Origin: DAHUYF01 sp963838385
Lineage (GTDB): Bacteria > Pseudomonadota > Alphaproteobacteria > ATCC43930 > CGMCC-115725
DNA length: 64,000 nt
NCBI GenBank assembly: GCA_963838385.1
Contig: CAWIRE010000002.1
Coordinates: 73,385 to 137,384 of the forward strand
Direction: 5' to 3'
Part shown: positions 33,571 to 40,898 of the stretch, in pieces
Layout of the letters: every line of letters starts with the position of its first letter
How positions within the stretch are numbered: position 1 is the stretch's first letter
The notes under the pieces: generated by a model
What the model saw: only the letters and a program-made list of their open reading frames with translations
Told to the model about the DNA's origin: nothing
The model's database searches: none
Program-made: the position numbers and the translations under genes

Positions 33571-33917
33571 GATGTCCCGCGCCGCGGACGGCGCCCATGC
33601 TGGTGGAAGGGCCGTGGAGCCCCATCCTTACTGGGCGGCGGTTAAAGCTTGCTCAAGATGGTTACGATCGCGCGACAAAGGTCCGGTACGCGGCGCCGAA
33701 TAACACTTAATGCGTGTTTTGTGCGTGGAATCGCCCCATTTTAGCGACAAACGGCCGCGTTGCCCGGGTCGGTTCGGCAGCTCTTGCCGGACGGGTCCTG
33801 CCGGGCGGCGGGAGCCGGCAGACAAAACCGGCAGCGTTCCGCGGCCGGCGGGCTGGCACGCGACTTGCGACCCTGGGCGAGCGGCCGCCACCGGTCGCCG
33901 GCGCAGGAGGAGGGCCG
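33571..33917 (+). other. 347-base intergenic region with sigma-54-type promoter
   Basis: Between two divergently read genes there is a roughly 350-base stretch without a convincing frame. The left part includes an AT-richer island (AATAACACTTAATGCGTG near 33700) that may hold the promoter of the minus-strand gene. The right part has a near-perfect -24/-12 promoter at 33854-33868 and the GGAGGAGG ribosome-binding site of the next gene. No tandem enhancer-like repeats are obvious to me. Confidence 0.6.
33854..33868 (+). promoter_or_regulatory. Sigma-54 (RpoN) -24/-12 promoter
   Basis: TGGCAC-GCGAC-TTGC matches the RpoN consensus TGGCAC-N5-TTGC at every defined base, with the GG and GC exactly 10 bases apart. 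The predicted start site near 33880 leaves a roughly 38-base leader with the ribosome-binding site of the Sel1-like gene (ATG 33918). A chance match in this orientation so close to a start is unlikely but possible in a GC-rich genome. Confidence 0.6.
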
Positions 33918-34490
33918 ATGAGCCGAACCGCCATTGCCGCGCTCGTCCTCGCGGCGTGCTGCTCCGGCGCGCCGCCGGCGCAGGCACAGTTCTACAGCCT
34001 CGAGGGGCGCTTCCAATGTCTTGACCGTCCCGGAGCGGTCTGCTTCGACGCCACCTCGGATGGCCCGGTGACGCCGAGCGCGGCCGCGGCGCCTCCGGCC
34101 ATGGCCGCGGCGGGCGGCGCCCTGCCCCCTGCGGTGAAAGCGAGCGCGCCGAGACGGATCGCGGCACGTCGCGCCGAGGCGGCCGATCCGCTTCGCGCGA
34201 TCGCGCAACGGATCGAGGCCGGCCGGCCCGCCACCGGGGATGCGACAAGGCTCGAGCGACTGGCCCAGGCCGGCGACAGGCGGGCGCTGGAGATGCTCGC
34301 CTGGTGCCATCTCAAAGGAATGGGCGTCGAGCGCGACCCGGTCGAAGCCTTTCTGCTCTACGGCGCCGCGGCCGATCGCGGCGCCGCCGATGCGCGGCGC
34401 AACCAGACGATCGTCTATGAGACCGTGCTTACCTCCGAGCAGCGCCAGCGGGTGCTGATGGTCGCCAACGGTGTCAAGCCGACGCCCTAG
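33918..34490 (+). CDS. Exported Sel1-repeat-like protein
   Basis: It has 190 residues. ATG 33918 follows GGAGGAGGGCCG. A signal peptide covers residues 1-24 (MSRTAIAALVLAACCSGAPP, cleavage near AQAQ); the adjacent CC is not in a good lipobox. A Pro/Ala-rich linker leads to a Sel1-like pair of helices near residues 100-165 (RLERLAQAGDRRALEMLAWC, HLKGMGVERDPVEAFLLYGA, AADRGAADARRNQTIV). Sel1 proteins act as scaffolds at the envelope. The sigma-54-type promoter upstream hints at nitrogen, motility or envelope-stress control. Confidence 0.78.
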   Translation: MSRTAIAALVLAACCSGAPPAQAQFYSLEGRFQCLDRPGAVCFDATSDGPVTPSAAAAPPAMAAAGGALPPAVKASAPRRIAARRAEAADPLRAIAQRIEAGRPATGDATRLERLAQAGDRRALEMLAWCHLKGMGVERDPVEAFLLYGAAADRGAADARRNQTIVYETVLTSEQRQRVLMVANGVKPTP

Positions 34491-34686
34491 CGTATTCCTG
34501 GCCTGGAAAGACGCGCTGTCCGGCTGGCAATACCGGGAGATGAGCGACCGGTTCCAGCCGCCAGAGCGCCAGTCCTTCGGCGAAGGCGGCTTCCGCGATG
34601 CGGCCCAACGGATCGGCCGGATCGAGGAGGCGTTCGGAACGGCCGATCTCGCCCAATTCACCGCACCCCCGCCGCCCAAGCTCTGA
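34471..34686 (+). CDS. Possible small protein overlapping the Sel1-like gene
   Basis: The frame of 71 residues from GTG 34471, or 47 from ATG 34544, overlaps the previous gene's 3' end by 20 bases in the longer version. The sequence (VFLAWKDALSGWQYREMSDR, FQPPERQSFGEGGFRDAAQR, IGRIEEAFGTADLAQFTAPP) looks protein-like, is polar and has no membrane segment. No family is recognised. The case rests on codon bias and on the overlap, and it could be a non-coding extension. Confidence 0.35.
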   Translation: MSSRRPSVFLAWKDALSGWQYREMSDRFQPPERQSFGEGGFRDAAQRIGRIEEAFGTADLAQFTAPPPPKL

Positions 34687-34721
34687 TCGCCCGCGCCGGC
34701 CGCCACGGGACGACCTCGCGC

Positions 34722-34758
34722 TTGACATCAGCGACGGTCCTCGTTATCGAATCTCGAT
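34722..34758 (+). promoter_or_regulatory. Strong sigma-70-like promoter of the padR operon, leaderless start
   Basis: TTGACA (34722-34727), a 17-base spacer and TATCGA (34745-34750) lie so close to padR that transcription should start at or next to A34757 of the ATG, giving a message with no leader. No Shine-Dalgarno sequence precedes the ATG. ATCGA-ATC-TCGAT (34746-34758) is a palindrome straddling the -10 and the start codon, an obvious operator for the PadR protein itself. Confidence 0.65.
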
Positions 34759-35158
34759 GGCGAAACGCGATACCCATGCGGTCGCGCTCGACCGCCGCAC
34801 GCGCAGGGAACACGACAATGCGCGCAGACGTTCTGCCGCGTCGGAGCATCGCAGCCTCTACACCGGCCTCGTCCGCCTTCACGTGCTGCATCACGCAGCC
34901 AAGGAAACGGTCTACGGCTTCGCCATGATCGAGGAACTCCGCCGCCATGGCTACACGCTGAGCGCCGGCACGCTCTATCCGATCCTGCACGGGCTCGAGC
35001 GCAGCGGCTTGCTCAGCTCCGCGACGGAGCGCGTCGGCAGCACGGAGCGCCGGGTCTATCGCGCAACGGCGGCAGGACGCCGCGCGCTTGCCGCCGCCAA
35101 GGCGAAAGTGCGGGAGCTGTTCGGCGAGTTGTTCGAGGACGAGGGAGAGCGACCATGA
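34757..35158 (+). CDS. PadR family transcriptional regulator
   Basis: It has 133 residues. ATG 34757 is the only start in this frame before the domain. After a basic 33-residue N-terminus the PadR winged helix begins: LYTGLVRLHVLHHAAKETVY, GFAMIEELRRHGYTLSAGTL, YPILHGLERSGLLSSATERV and RRVYRATAAGRRALAAAKAK. PadR proteins repress detoxification or aromatic-stress operons and release DNA on binding small molecules. Here the regulator heads its own operon: its stop overlaps the doxX start by 4 bases and a palindrome covers its promoter. Confidence 0.9.
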   Translation: MAKRDTHAVALDRRTRREHDNARRRSAASEHRSLYTGLVRLHVLHHAAKETVYGFAMIEELRRHGYTLSAGTLYPILHGLERSGLLSSATERVGSTERRVYRATAAGRRALAAAKAKVRELFGELFEDEGERP

Positions 35159-35664
35159 ACGCGGTATCCCAGCCGAAGCCGCGCATACAGCTTCTCGCCA
35201 CGACCGCGCCGGGTTGGTCGATCCTCGTGCGTCTTCTCGTTGGTCTCGTCGTGTTTCTGCCCGAGGGGATACAGAAGTTCGCGTTTCCCGATCTATTGGG
35301 CGCCGGCCGCTTCGCGCATATCGGCATTCCCTACCCCGAGCTGATGGGTCCCTTTGTCGGTGCCGTCGAGATCGTCTGCGGCAGCCTCGTCATTCTCGGG
35401 CTGCTGACCCGGCTCGCGGCGATCCCGCTGATCATCGTCATGATCGTGGCGATCGTCTCGACCAAGCTGCCGATCCTGTTGGGCCAAGATGTCTGGATCT
35501 TCCATCTGCCCAAGCTGGCGCGATACGGCTTCTGGAGCATGATGCACGAGGCGCGCACGGATTTCGACATGCTGCTGGGGTCGCTCTATCTGTTGATCGC
35601 GGGCGGCGGCGCATGGTCGCTCGACGCCCTCTTCGCCCGAGACGAGCAGGGATTGAAGCCATGA
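35155..35664 (+). CDS. DoxX family membrane protein
   Basis: It has 169 residues with four membrane helices: WSILVRLLVGLVVFLPEGIQ, FVGAVEIVCGSLVILGLLTR, AIPLIIVMIVAIVSTKLPIL and LLGSLYLLIAGGGAWSLDAL. EGIQKFAFP and VEIVCGSLVILGLLTRLA are DoxX signatures. DoxX/MhqP-type proteins accompany quinone, thiol or metal-stress genes and are thought to couple to membrane redox chemistry. Both ends overlap neighbours by 4 bases (padR and the multicopper oxidase), so the three are translated as one coupled unit. Confidence 0.88.
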   Translation: MNAVSQPKPRIQLLATTAPGWSILVRLLVGLVVFLPEGIQKFAFPDLLGAGRFAHIGIPYPELMGPFVGAVEIVCGSLVILGLLTRLAAIPLIIVMIVAIVSTKLPILLGQDVWIFHLPKLARYGFWSMMHEARTDFDMLLGSLYLLIAGGGAWSLDALFARDEQGLKP

Positions 35665-37115
35665 CGATCGATCGCCGATCGCTGCTGCGCTATGCCGCCT
35701 CGCTTTCCCTGATCGGCGCGGCGCCGCCTCTGGCGCACGCCGCCGATCCGCTCGCGGCGGAAAAGCCGGACTACACGCTGCGCATCGCCCGGGGGCTGGT
35801 CGAGCTGTCGCCCGAGCATATCGTCTCGACCACGCTTTATGACGGGCAGTTCCCGGGACCGCTGCTGCGCTTCAAGGAGGGCAAGCGTGTCGTCGTCGAC
35901 ATTTACAATGACACCGACACGCCGGAGTTGGTCCATTGGCACGGGCAGATGATCCCGAGCGAGGTCGACGGCGCCTCCGAGGAGGGAACCCCCTTCGTGC
36001 CGGCGCACGGCATGCGGCGGGTCGCCTTCGTGCCGCGGCCATCGGGATTGCGCTTCTATCACACCCATGTCATGGCCGGCGCCGACCTCGACCGCGGCAC
36101 CTATACCGGGCAGGCCGGACCGGTCTATATCGAGCCGCGGCACGATCCCGGCGCCTATGATCGCGAGATCTTCCTGGTGATGAAGGAGTTCCTGCCCGCC
36201 TTCAGCCAGGGGGGCGACATGGACCTCGACGCGCTGGTCGGCGCCCCGATCGCGGCGCTGCGCCAGATCGGCAAGGCCGCCGACACCGCGGCGCGGACCA
36301 AGACCAAGGGCTACGAAGTCGGCTACGATCTCTTCAGCATCAACGGCAGGATGCTCGGACATGGCGAGCCGCTGCGCGTGAAGCAAGGCGAGCGCGTGCT
36401 GTTCCACGTCCTCAACGCCAGCGCCACCGAAATCCGCAGCCTCGCCTTGCCCGGCCATGATTTCCACGTCGTGGCCCTCGACGGCAACGCGGTGCCCCGG
36501 CCGGCGGCCGTGCCGGTGCTCTGGCTCGGCACCGCCGAGCGCGTCTCCGCCATCGTCGAGATGAACCATCCCGGAATCTGGGTGATGGGCGACCTCGCCG
36601 ACGACGACCGCCGCCACGGCATGGGGATCGTCGTGGAATATGCCGGGCGCAGCGGCGCTCCCCGATGGGCCAAGCCGAAGCCGTTCCGCTGGGACTACAC
36701 GCGCTTCGCTCCGCCGAATGCCGCGGCGGCCGCACCCGACGAGACGATCGAGATCACCGTGGTCAAGCACAATGCGGCGCTCGACGGCTTCAATCAGTGG
36801 ACCCTCAACGGCGAGGCCTTCTCGATGGCGACGCTGAAGCCGACGTACCCGGTGCATCAGGGGCGCCGCTACCGGCTGAAATTCCGCAACGGCAGCGACG
36901 ACATTCATCCGCTGCACCTGCATCGGCACAGCTTCGAGCTGACGCGCATCGCCGGCAAGCCGACCGCGGGCGTGATCAAGGACGTGGTGATGCTGGGCGG
37001 ATACCAGGAGGTCGAATTCGACTTCGTCGCCGATAATCCCGGGCCGACGCTCTTTCATTGCCACCAGCAGCTGCACATGGATTTCGGCTTCATGGCGCTG
37101 TTCACCTACGTCTGA
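35661..37115 (+). CDS. Tat-exported multicopper oxidase
   Basis: It has 484 residues. A twin-arginine signal (DRRSLLRYAASLSLIGAAPP) ends near AHAAD. All four copper motifs are present: LVHWHGQ, RFYHTHV, HPLHLHRHSF and HCHQQLHMDFGFM, so the trinuclear centre and the type 1 site with axial Met are complete. This size and layout fit CopA/CueO or laccase-like oxidases that oxidise Cu(I), phenols or Mn(II) in the periplasm using O2. No Met-rich copper-binding insert is visible. It is the third gene of the padR unit and is followed by chrA after 20 bases. Confidence 0.93.
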   Translation: MTIDRRSLLRYAASLSLIGAAPPLAHAADPLAAEKPDYTLRIARGLVELSPEHIVSTTLYDGQFPGPLLRFKEGKRVVVDIYNDTDTPELVHWHGQMIPSEVDGASEEGTPFVPAHGMRRVAFVPRPSGLRFYHTHVMAGADLDRGTYTGQAGPVYIEPRHDPGAYDREIFLVMKEFLPAFSQGGDMDLDALVGAPIAALRQIGKAADTAARTKTKGYEVGYDLFSINGRMLGHGEPLRVKQGERVLFHVLNASATEIRSLALPGHDFHVVALDGNAVPRPAAVPVLWLGTAERVSAIVEMNHPGIWVMGDLADDDRRHGMGIVVEYAGRSGAPRWAKPKPFRWDYTRFAPPNAAAAAPDETIEITVVKHNAALDGFNQWTLNGEAFSMATLKPTYPVHQGRRYRLKFRNGSDDIHPLHLHRHSFELTRIAGKPTAGVIKDVVMLGGYQEVEFDFVADNPGPTLFHCHQQLHMDFGFMALFTYV

Positions 37116-37135
37116 GCGCTCGGGGCCGCCGCGGG

Positions 37136-38368
37136 ATGGAACGGGCGCAACGAGCCGAAGGTGCGGGCACGGCCGCCAGTCCTGCCGCGGGCTCGCCGCG
37201 CGAGGTGCTGCTCGTCTTCCTCAAGCTGGGGCTCAGCTGCTTCGGCGGGCCGATCGCGCATATCGGCTATTTCCGCGAGGAGTTCGTCCGCCGCCGCGGC
37301 TGGCTGGACGAGGCCGCCTTTGCCGATCTCGTCGCGCTCTGTCAGTTCCTGCCGGGGCCGGCGAGCAGCCAGGTCGGATTTTCCATTGGCCTGATGCGCG
37401 CGGGCTATCGGGGCGCGCTCGCCGCCTGGACCGGCTTCACGCTGCCTTCCGCCATCGCCCTCCTGCTCTTCGCCTATGGCGCGGGCGCGTTGCGCGGGCC
37501 GGCGGGCGCGGGGCTGCTTCACGGCCTCAAGCTGGTCGCCGTCGCCATCGTAGCGCAAGCGGTCTGGGGCATGGCGCGCACGCTCTGCCCCGACCGGCCG
37601 CGCGGCTCGATCGCGCTCGCGGCGGCGATGATCATGCTGTTCGTCGCCGGCTCGGCCGCCCAGATCGCGGCCATCCTGCTGGGCGGCGTCGCCGGTCTCT
37701 GGTTCTGCCGCGGCGCGCCGCAGCCCGCGGCGAGCCATATGCCGGTGCCGGTCTCGCGCCGCGCCGGGATGGCGGCGCTGATCGCCTTCTTCGCCGTGCT
37801 CGCCGGCCTGCCGCTGCTCGACGCGCTTGCCCCCTCCCCAGGCGTCGCGCTGTTCGAGGCCTTCTATCGCTCGGGCGCGCTGGTCTTCGGCGGCGGGCAT
37901 GTGGTACTGCCGCTGCTGCGCCAGGCCTTCGTCATCCCCGGCTGGGTCAGCGACGACAGCTTTCTCGCCGGCTATGGCGCCGCCCAGGCGGTCCCCGGCC
38001 CGCTCTTCACCTTCGCCGCCTATCTCGGCGCCGTCGTGCACCCCGGGCCGCACGGGCTGGCGGGCGCCGCGCTCGGGCTGGTCGGCCTCTTTCTTCCCGG
38101 CCTGCTGATCCTGCTCGGCGCCCTGCCCTTCTGGGAAAGCTTCCGCCGGCGCGCCAGCGCGCAGGCGGCGATGCGCGGCGTCAACGCCGCGGTGGTGGGA
38201 TTGCTCGGTGCTGCGCTCTACGATCCCGTCTGGACGACCTCGGTGCATGGACCCGGAGATTTTGCCGTGGCGCTTTTGGGCTTCGTCCTCCTCGCCGTCT
38301 GGCGCGCGCCGCCGCTGGTCATCGTCGTCATCAGCGCGCTCGCCGGCATCGCGCTCGCCGGCGCATGA
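37136..38368 (+). CDS. chrA: Chromate transporter ChrA family, long bidomain form
   Basis: It has 410 residues with two homologous CHR halves and about ten to twelve membrane helices. Half 1 has LKLGLSCFGGPIAHIGYFRE, FADLVALCQFLPGPASSQVG and FSIGLMRAGYRGALAAWTGF. Half 2 has YRSGALVFGGGHVVLPLLRQ and YGAAQAVPGPLFTFAAYLGA. The paired FGGP/FGGGH and PGP motifs define the family. ChrA exports chromate by proton antiport, although some members act on other oxyanions. It is co-directional with the multicopper oxidase upstream and the outer-membrane barrel downstream, suggesting a shared metal or redox-stress role. Confidence 0.92.
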   Translation: MERAQRAEGAGTAASPAAGSPREVLLVFLKLGLSCFGGPIAHIGYFREEFVRRRGWLDEAAFADLVALCQFLPGPASSQVGFSIGLMRAGYRGALAAWTGFTLPSAIALLLFAYGAGALRGPAGAGLLHGLKLVAVAIVAQAVWGMARTLCPDRPRGSIALAAAMIMLFVAGSAAQIAAILLGGVAGLWFCRGAPQPAASHMPVPVSRRAGMAALIAFFAVLAGLPLLDALAPSPGVALFEAFYRSGALVFGGGHVVLPLLRQAFVIPGWVSDDSFLAGYGAAQAVPGPLFTFAAYLGAVVHPGPHGLAGAALGLVGLFLPGLLILLGALPFWESFRRRASAQAAMRGVNAAVVGLLGAALYDPVWTTSVHGPGDFAVALLGFVLLAVWRAPPLVIVVISALAGIALAGA

Positions 38369-38408
38369 CGGCCGGGTCGGGGATCGCGGGGTCGCGGGGC
38401 GGGCAGGC

Positions 38409-39206
38409 ATGAGCCGGCGCGCCGCGGCACGGGCGGGCCTTGCGGCGGCGCTGCTGGCGGCCACGGCACCCAGCCCGGCCTCGGCCGGGCCGCCATACCT
38501 CACCGACGATCCCGAGCCCGTCGCTTATGGGCATTGGGAGATCTACGGCTTTGCCACGGGGACGGTGGTGCGCGGCGATTCGGCAGGCTTCCTGCCCGCC
38601 ACCGAGGTCAATTACGGCGCCCTGCCCGATCTGCAGCTGCATCTGACGGTGCCGGCCGCCTACAACAGCCAGAGCATCATCGGCGGAACGGCGTACGGCA
38701 TCGGCGACATCGAATTCGGCGCCAAATACCGCTTGGTCGATCCGGGCGAGGCCGATTGGTGGCCCGAGATCGCCATCTACCCCGCCTATTTCGTGCCGAC
38801 GGGCAGCGCCCGGCTGAACCTCGGAACCGGCCGCGCGCACGCCTTCCTGCCCGTCTGGCTGCAGAAGGATTTCGGCAAGTGGCGGACCTATGGCGGCGCC
38901 GGCTACTGGATCAACCCGGGACCGGGCAACAAGAATTTCTGGTTCGCGGGCTGGCTGCTCCAGCGCCAGGTCACCGACCGGCTGGCGATCGGCGGCGAGC
39001 TCTTTCACCAGACCGTCTCGCTCACGGGCGGCCCCGGCAGCGCGGGCTTTCCCCTCGGGAGCCAGGACACGACCGGCCTCAACCTGGGCGCGGTCTACGA
39101 TCTGACCGAGCATTACCACTTGCTGGTCTCGGCCGGACGCGGTTTGGAGAACGTCGCGGCGAGCGATGAATTTTCCTATTATCTCGCCCTGCAATGGACG
39201 TTCTGA
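38409..39206 (+). CDS. Outer-membrane beta-barrel, phenol MetA-pathway-like
   Basis: It has 265 residues. The signal peptide (GLAAALLAATAPSPASAG) is followed by alternating aromatic/polar beta strands: GHWEIYGFATGTVVRGDSAG, FLPATEVNYGALPDLQLHLT, YGIGDIEFGAKYRLVDPGEA, and FSYYLALQWTF with a C-terminal aromatic residue as in many barrels. The PPYLTDDPEPV opening is typical of the Phenol_MetA_deg transporter-like family. It is probably a small-molecule channel. As last gene of the padR operon it may serve passage of an oxidised product or metal complex. Confidence 0.8.
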   Translation: MSRRAAARAGLAAALLAATAPSPASAGPPYLTDDPEPVAYGHWEIYGFATGTVVRGDSAGFLPATEVNYGALPDLQLHLTVPAAYNSQSIIGGTAYGIGDIEFGAKYRLVDPGEADWWPEIAIYPAYFVPTGSARLNLGTGRAHAFLPVWLQKDFGKWRTYGGAGYWINPGPGNKNFWFAGWLLQRQVTDRLAIGGELFHQTVSLTGGPGSAGFPLGSQDTTGLNLGAVYDLTEHYHLLVSAGRGLENVAASDEFSYYLALQWTF

Positions 39207-39215
39207 GCGTGCGGC

Positions 39216-39752
39216 TTATTCGCCCTCGGTCTCGACGTTCAGATGGCGCGAGGAAAAGCGCTTGCGGGCATATTGGTTGGGATGGCTGCCATCCGTGGTG
39301 GCGCCCCACTCCTCGATGTCGCGGCCGGCTTCGAACATCCAGCTGTAGCCGCCTTCGGGATTGCACAGGATCTCCCACCAGTTGTCATCGAGATCGAGGA
39401 AATAGAAGCTGCGCGTGCCGTGCTGATCGACCGGGCGGGTGACCTTCTTGATGCCCCATTTGTCCTTCTCGGCCATCACCACCTCGTAGCACTGGTCGAC
39501 CTCCTCGCGGGCCGCCACATCGAGGCCGTTGTGGTTCAGAATCGGCATCACCTGCTTGCGCTCGTTCTTGACGACGGCAATGGTGTTGGTGTTGCCCAGC
39601 CGGATCATCAGCGAGACCTTGCTGGTGCGCACGACCTCGAGGCCGAGAAACTCCTCGTAGAACTTTCGCGTCTTGTCGAGATCATAGGCCTCGAGCGTGC
39701 CGTGCGAGAGGAATTTCAGCTTGAGCACCGGCTCCGGCGCCGCTTGCGTCAT
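39216..39752 (-). CDS. VOC family protein
   Basis: ATG 39752 with AGGAG 6 bases upstream gives 178 residues; a longer frame lacks such a site. The fold is a VOC pair: LKFLSHGTLEAYDLDKTRKF and YEEFLGLEVVRTSKVSLMIR in module 1, CYEVVMAEKDKWGIKKVTRP and TRSFYFLDLDDNWWEILCNP in module 2, with His and Glu metal ligands. The NWWEIL segment resembles biphenyl-diol or glyoxalase-type dioxygenases. A long C-terminal extension (YSWMFEAGRDIEEWGATTDG onward) is distinctive. Substrate unknown. It converges with the barrel gene. Confidence 0.82.
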   Translation of the reverse strand: MTQAAPEPVLKLKFLSHGTLEAYDLDKTRKFYEEFLGLEVVRTSKVSLMIRLGNTNTIAVVKNERKQVMPILNHNGLDVAAREEVDQCYEVVMAEKDKWGIKKVTRPVDQHGTRSFYFLDLDDNWWEILCNPEGGYSWMFEAGRDIEEWGATTDGSHPNQYARKRFSSRHLNVETEGE

Positions 39753-39925
39753 GTGGTTCTCCTTCTCGAGGCTCTTTCCTCGCGTCCTTGGCAGAGTGCC
39801 ATCGCCGTCTGCGACTGGCAATATCGCGGTCAGCGGCGGATCGCGCATTTGCCAGGCAACGGGCGATTTGGAATAGTGAGCGGCCATCGCCCGGCGATCG
39901 CATGAAAAGCGGAAGGAGCGCGCCC

Positions 39926-40864
39926 ATGGACTACCGCCTGGTCAGCTGTCGCGCCGCCGCCGGCGGCGCCGAAGCCGGGGTGCTGATCGGCGACCGCGTC
40001 CATCGCGCGGCCGCGCTCCTCGCCGGGGCCGCGATCGATGCCTCCTCGGTGCTGGGCCTGCTGCAAGCCTGGGACGTGGCGCGTCCGCTGCTCGCCGCCG
40101 CGCGGCCGAGGCCGCAGGACGGGCAGCCGCTCGCCGAGACCAGGCTGCTGGCGCCGATCCTCTATCCCGGCACGGTGTTCTGCGCCGGCGCCAATTACTG
40201 GGACCACCTGGCGGAGATGGCCGAGGTGCAGCGCCGCACCACCGGCCAGCCGCCGCCGCCGTTCAAGAAGCCGGACGAGCCCTGGTTCTTCCTCAAGACC
40301 GCGGCCTCCTCGATCGTCGGCCCCGGCGCGCCGGTGCGCTTTCCGCGCGGCGTCCGGCAGCTCGACTGGGAGGCGGAGCTCGGCGTGGTCATCGGCCGAA
40401 CCGCGCGCGACCTGTCGGTGGAGCGCGCCTTCGAGGCGGTCGCCGGCTATGTCATCTTTCACGACCTCTCGGCGCGCGACCTGATGCGACGCGAGGACCG
40501 CGCCGGCTCGCCCTTCATCTTCGACTGGCTCGGTCAGAAATGCTTCGACGATGCCGCGCCGATGGGCCCCTGGATCGTGCCGCACGACGCCGTCGCCGAT
40601 CCCCATGATCTGAGCATCAAGCTCTGGGTCAACGGCGTGCTCAAGCAGGATTCGAATTCGGGCCAGATGATCCATCGCATCGACGAGCAGATCGCCTATC
40701 TCAGCCGCCGCGTCACCTTGCGGCCGGGAGACGTCATCGCTACCGGCACGCCCGCCGGCGTCGGCCACGGGCGCGGCGAATACCTCAAGCCCGGCGATGA
40801 GGTGCGCATCGACATCGCGCAATGCGGCAGCCTGGTGAACCCGATCGTCGCGGGACCGGAGTGA
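39926..40864 (+). CDS. Fumarylacetoacetate hydrolase family protein
   Basis: It has 312 residues from ATG 39926 with AGGAG 7 bases upstream. FAH signatures are GTVFCAGANYWDHLAEMAEV, PWFFLKTAASSIVGPGAPVR, LDWEAELGVVIGRTARDLSV (metal-binding Glu pair), FHDLSARDLMRRED and RRVTLRPGDVIATGTPAGVG. It is probably a C-C bond hydrolase or decarboxylase of a dicarbonyl intermediate. It is only distantly like the FAH member at 24.2-25.2 kb. It lies 34 bases before the cyclase-TPR gene and may share its transcript. Confidence 0.88.
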   Translation: MDYRLVSCRAAAGGAEAGVLIGDRVHRAAALLAGAAIDASSVLGLLQAWDVARPLLAAARPRPQDGQPLAETRLLAPILYPGTVFCAGANYWDHLAEMAEVQRRTTGQPPPPFKKPDEPWFFLKTAASSIVGPGAPVRFPRGVRQLDWEAELGVVIGRTARDLSVERAFEAVAGYVIFHDLSARDLMRREDRAGSPFIFDWLGQKCFDDAAPMGPWIVPHDAVADPHDLSIKLWVNGVLKQDSNSGQMIHRIDEQIAYLSRRVTLRPGDVIATGTPAGVGHGRGEYLKPGDEVRIDIAQCGSLVNPIVAGPE

Positions 40865-40898
40865 ACGCCGCGCGGCCTCGCCGCAAGCGGGAGGAGGC

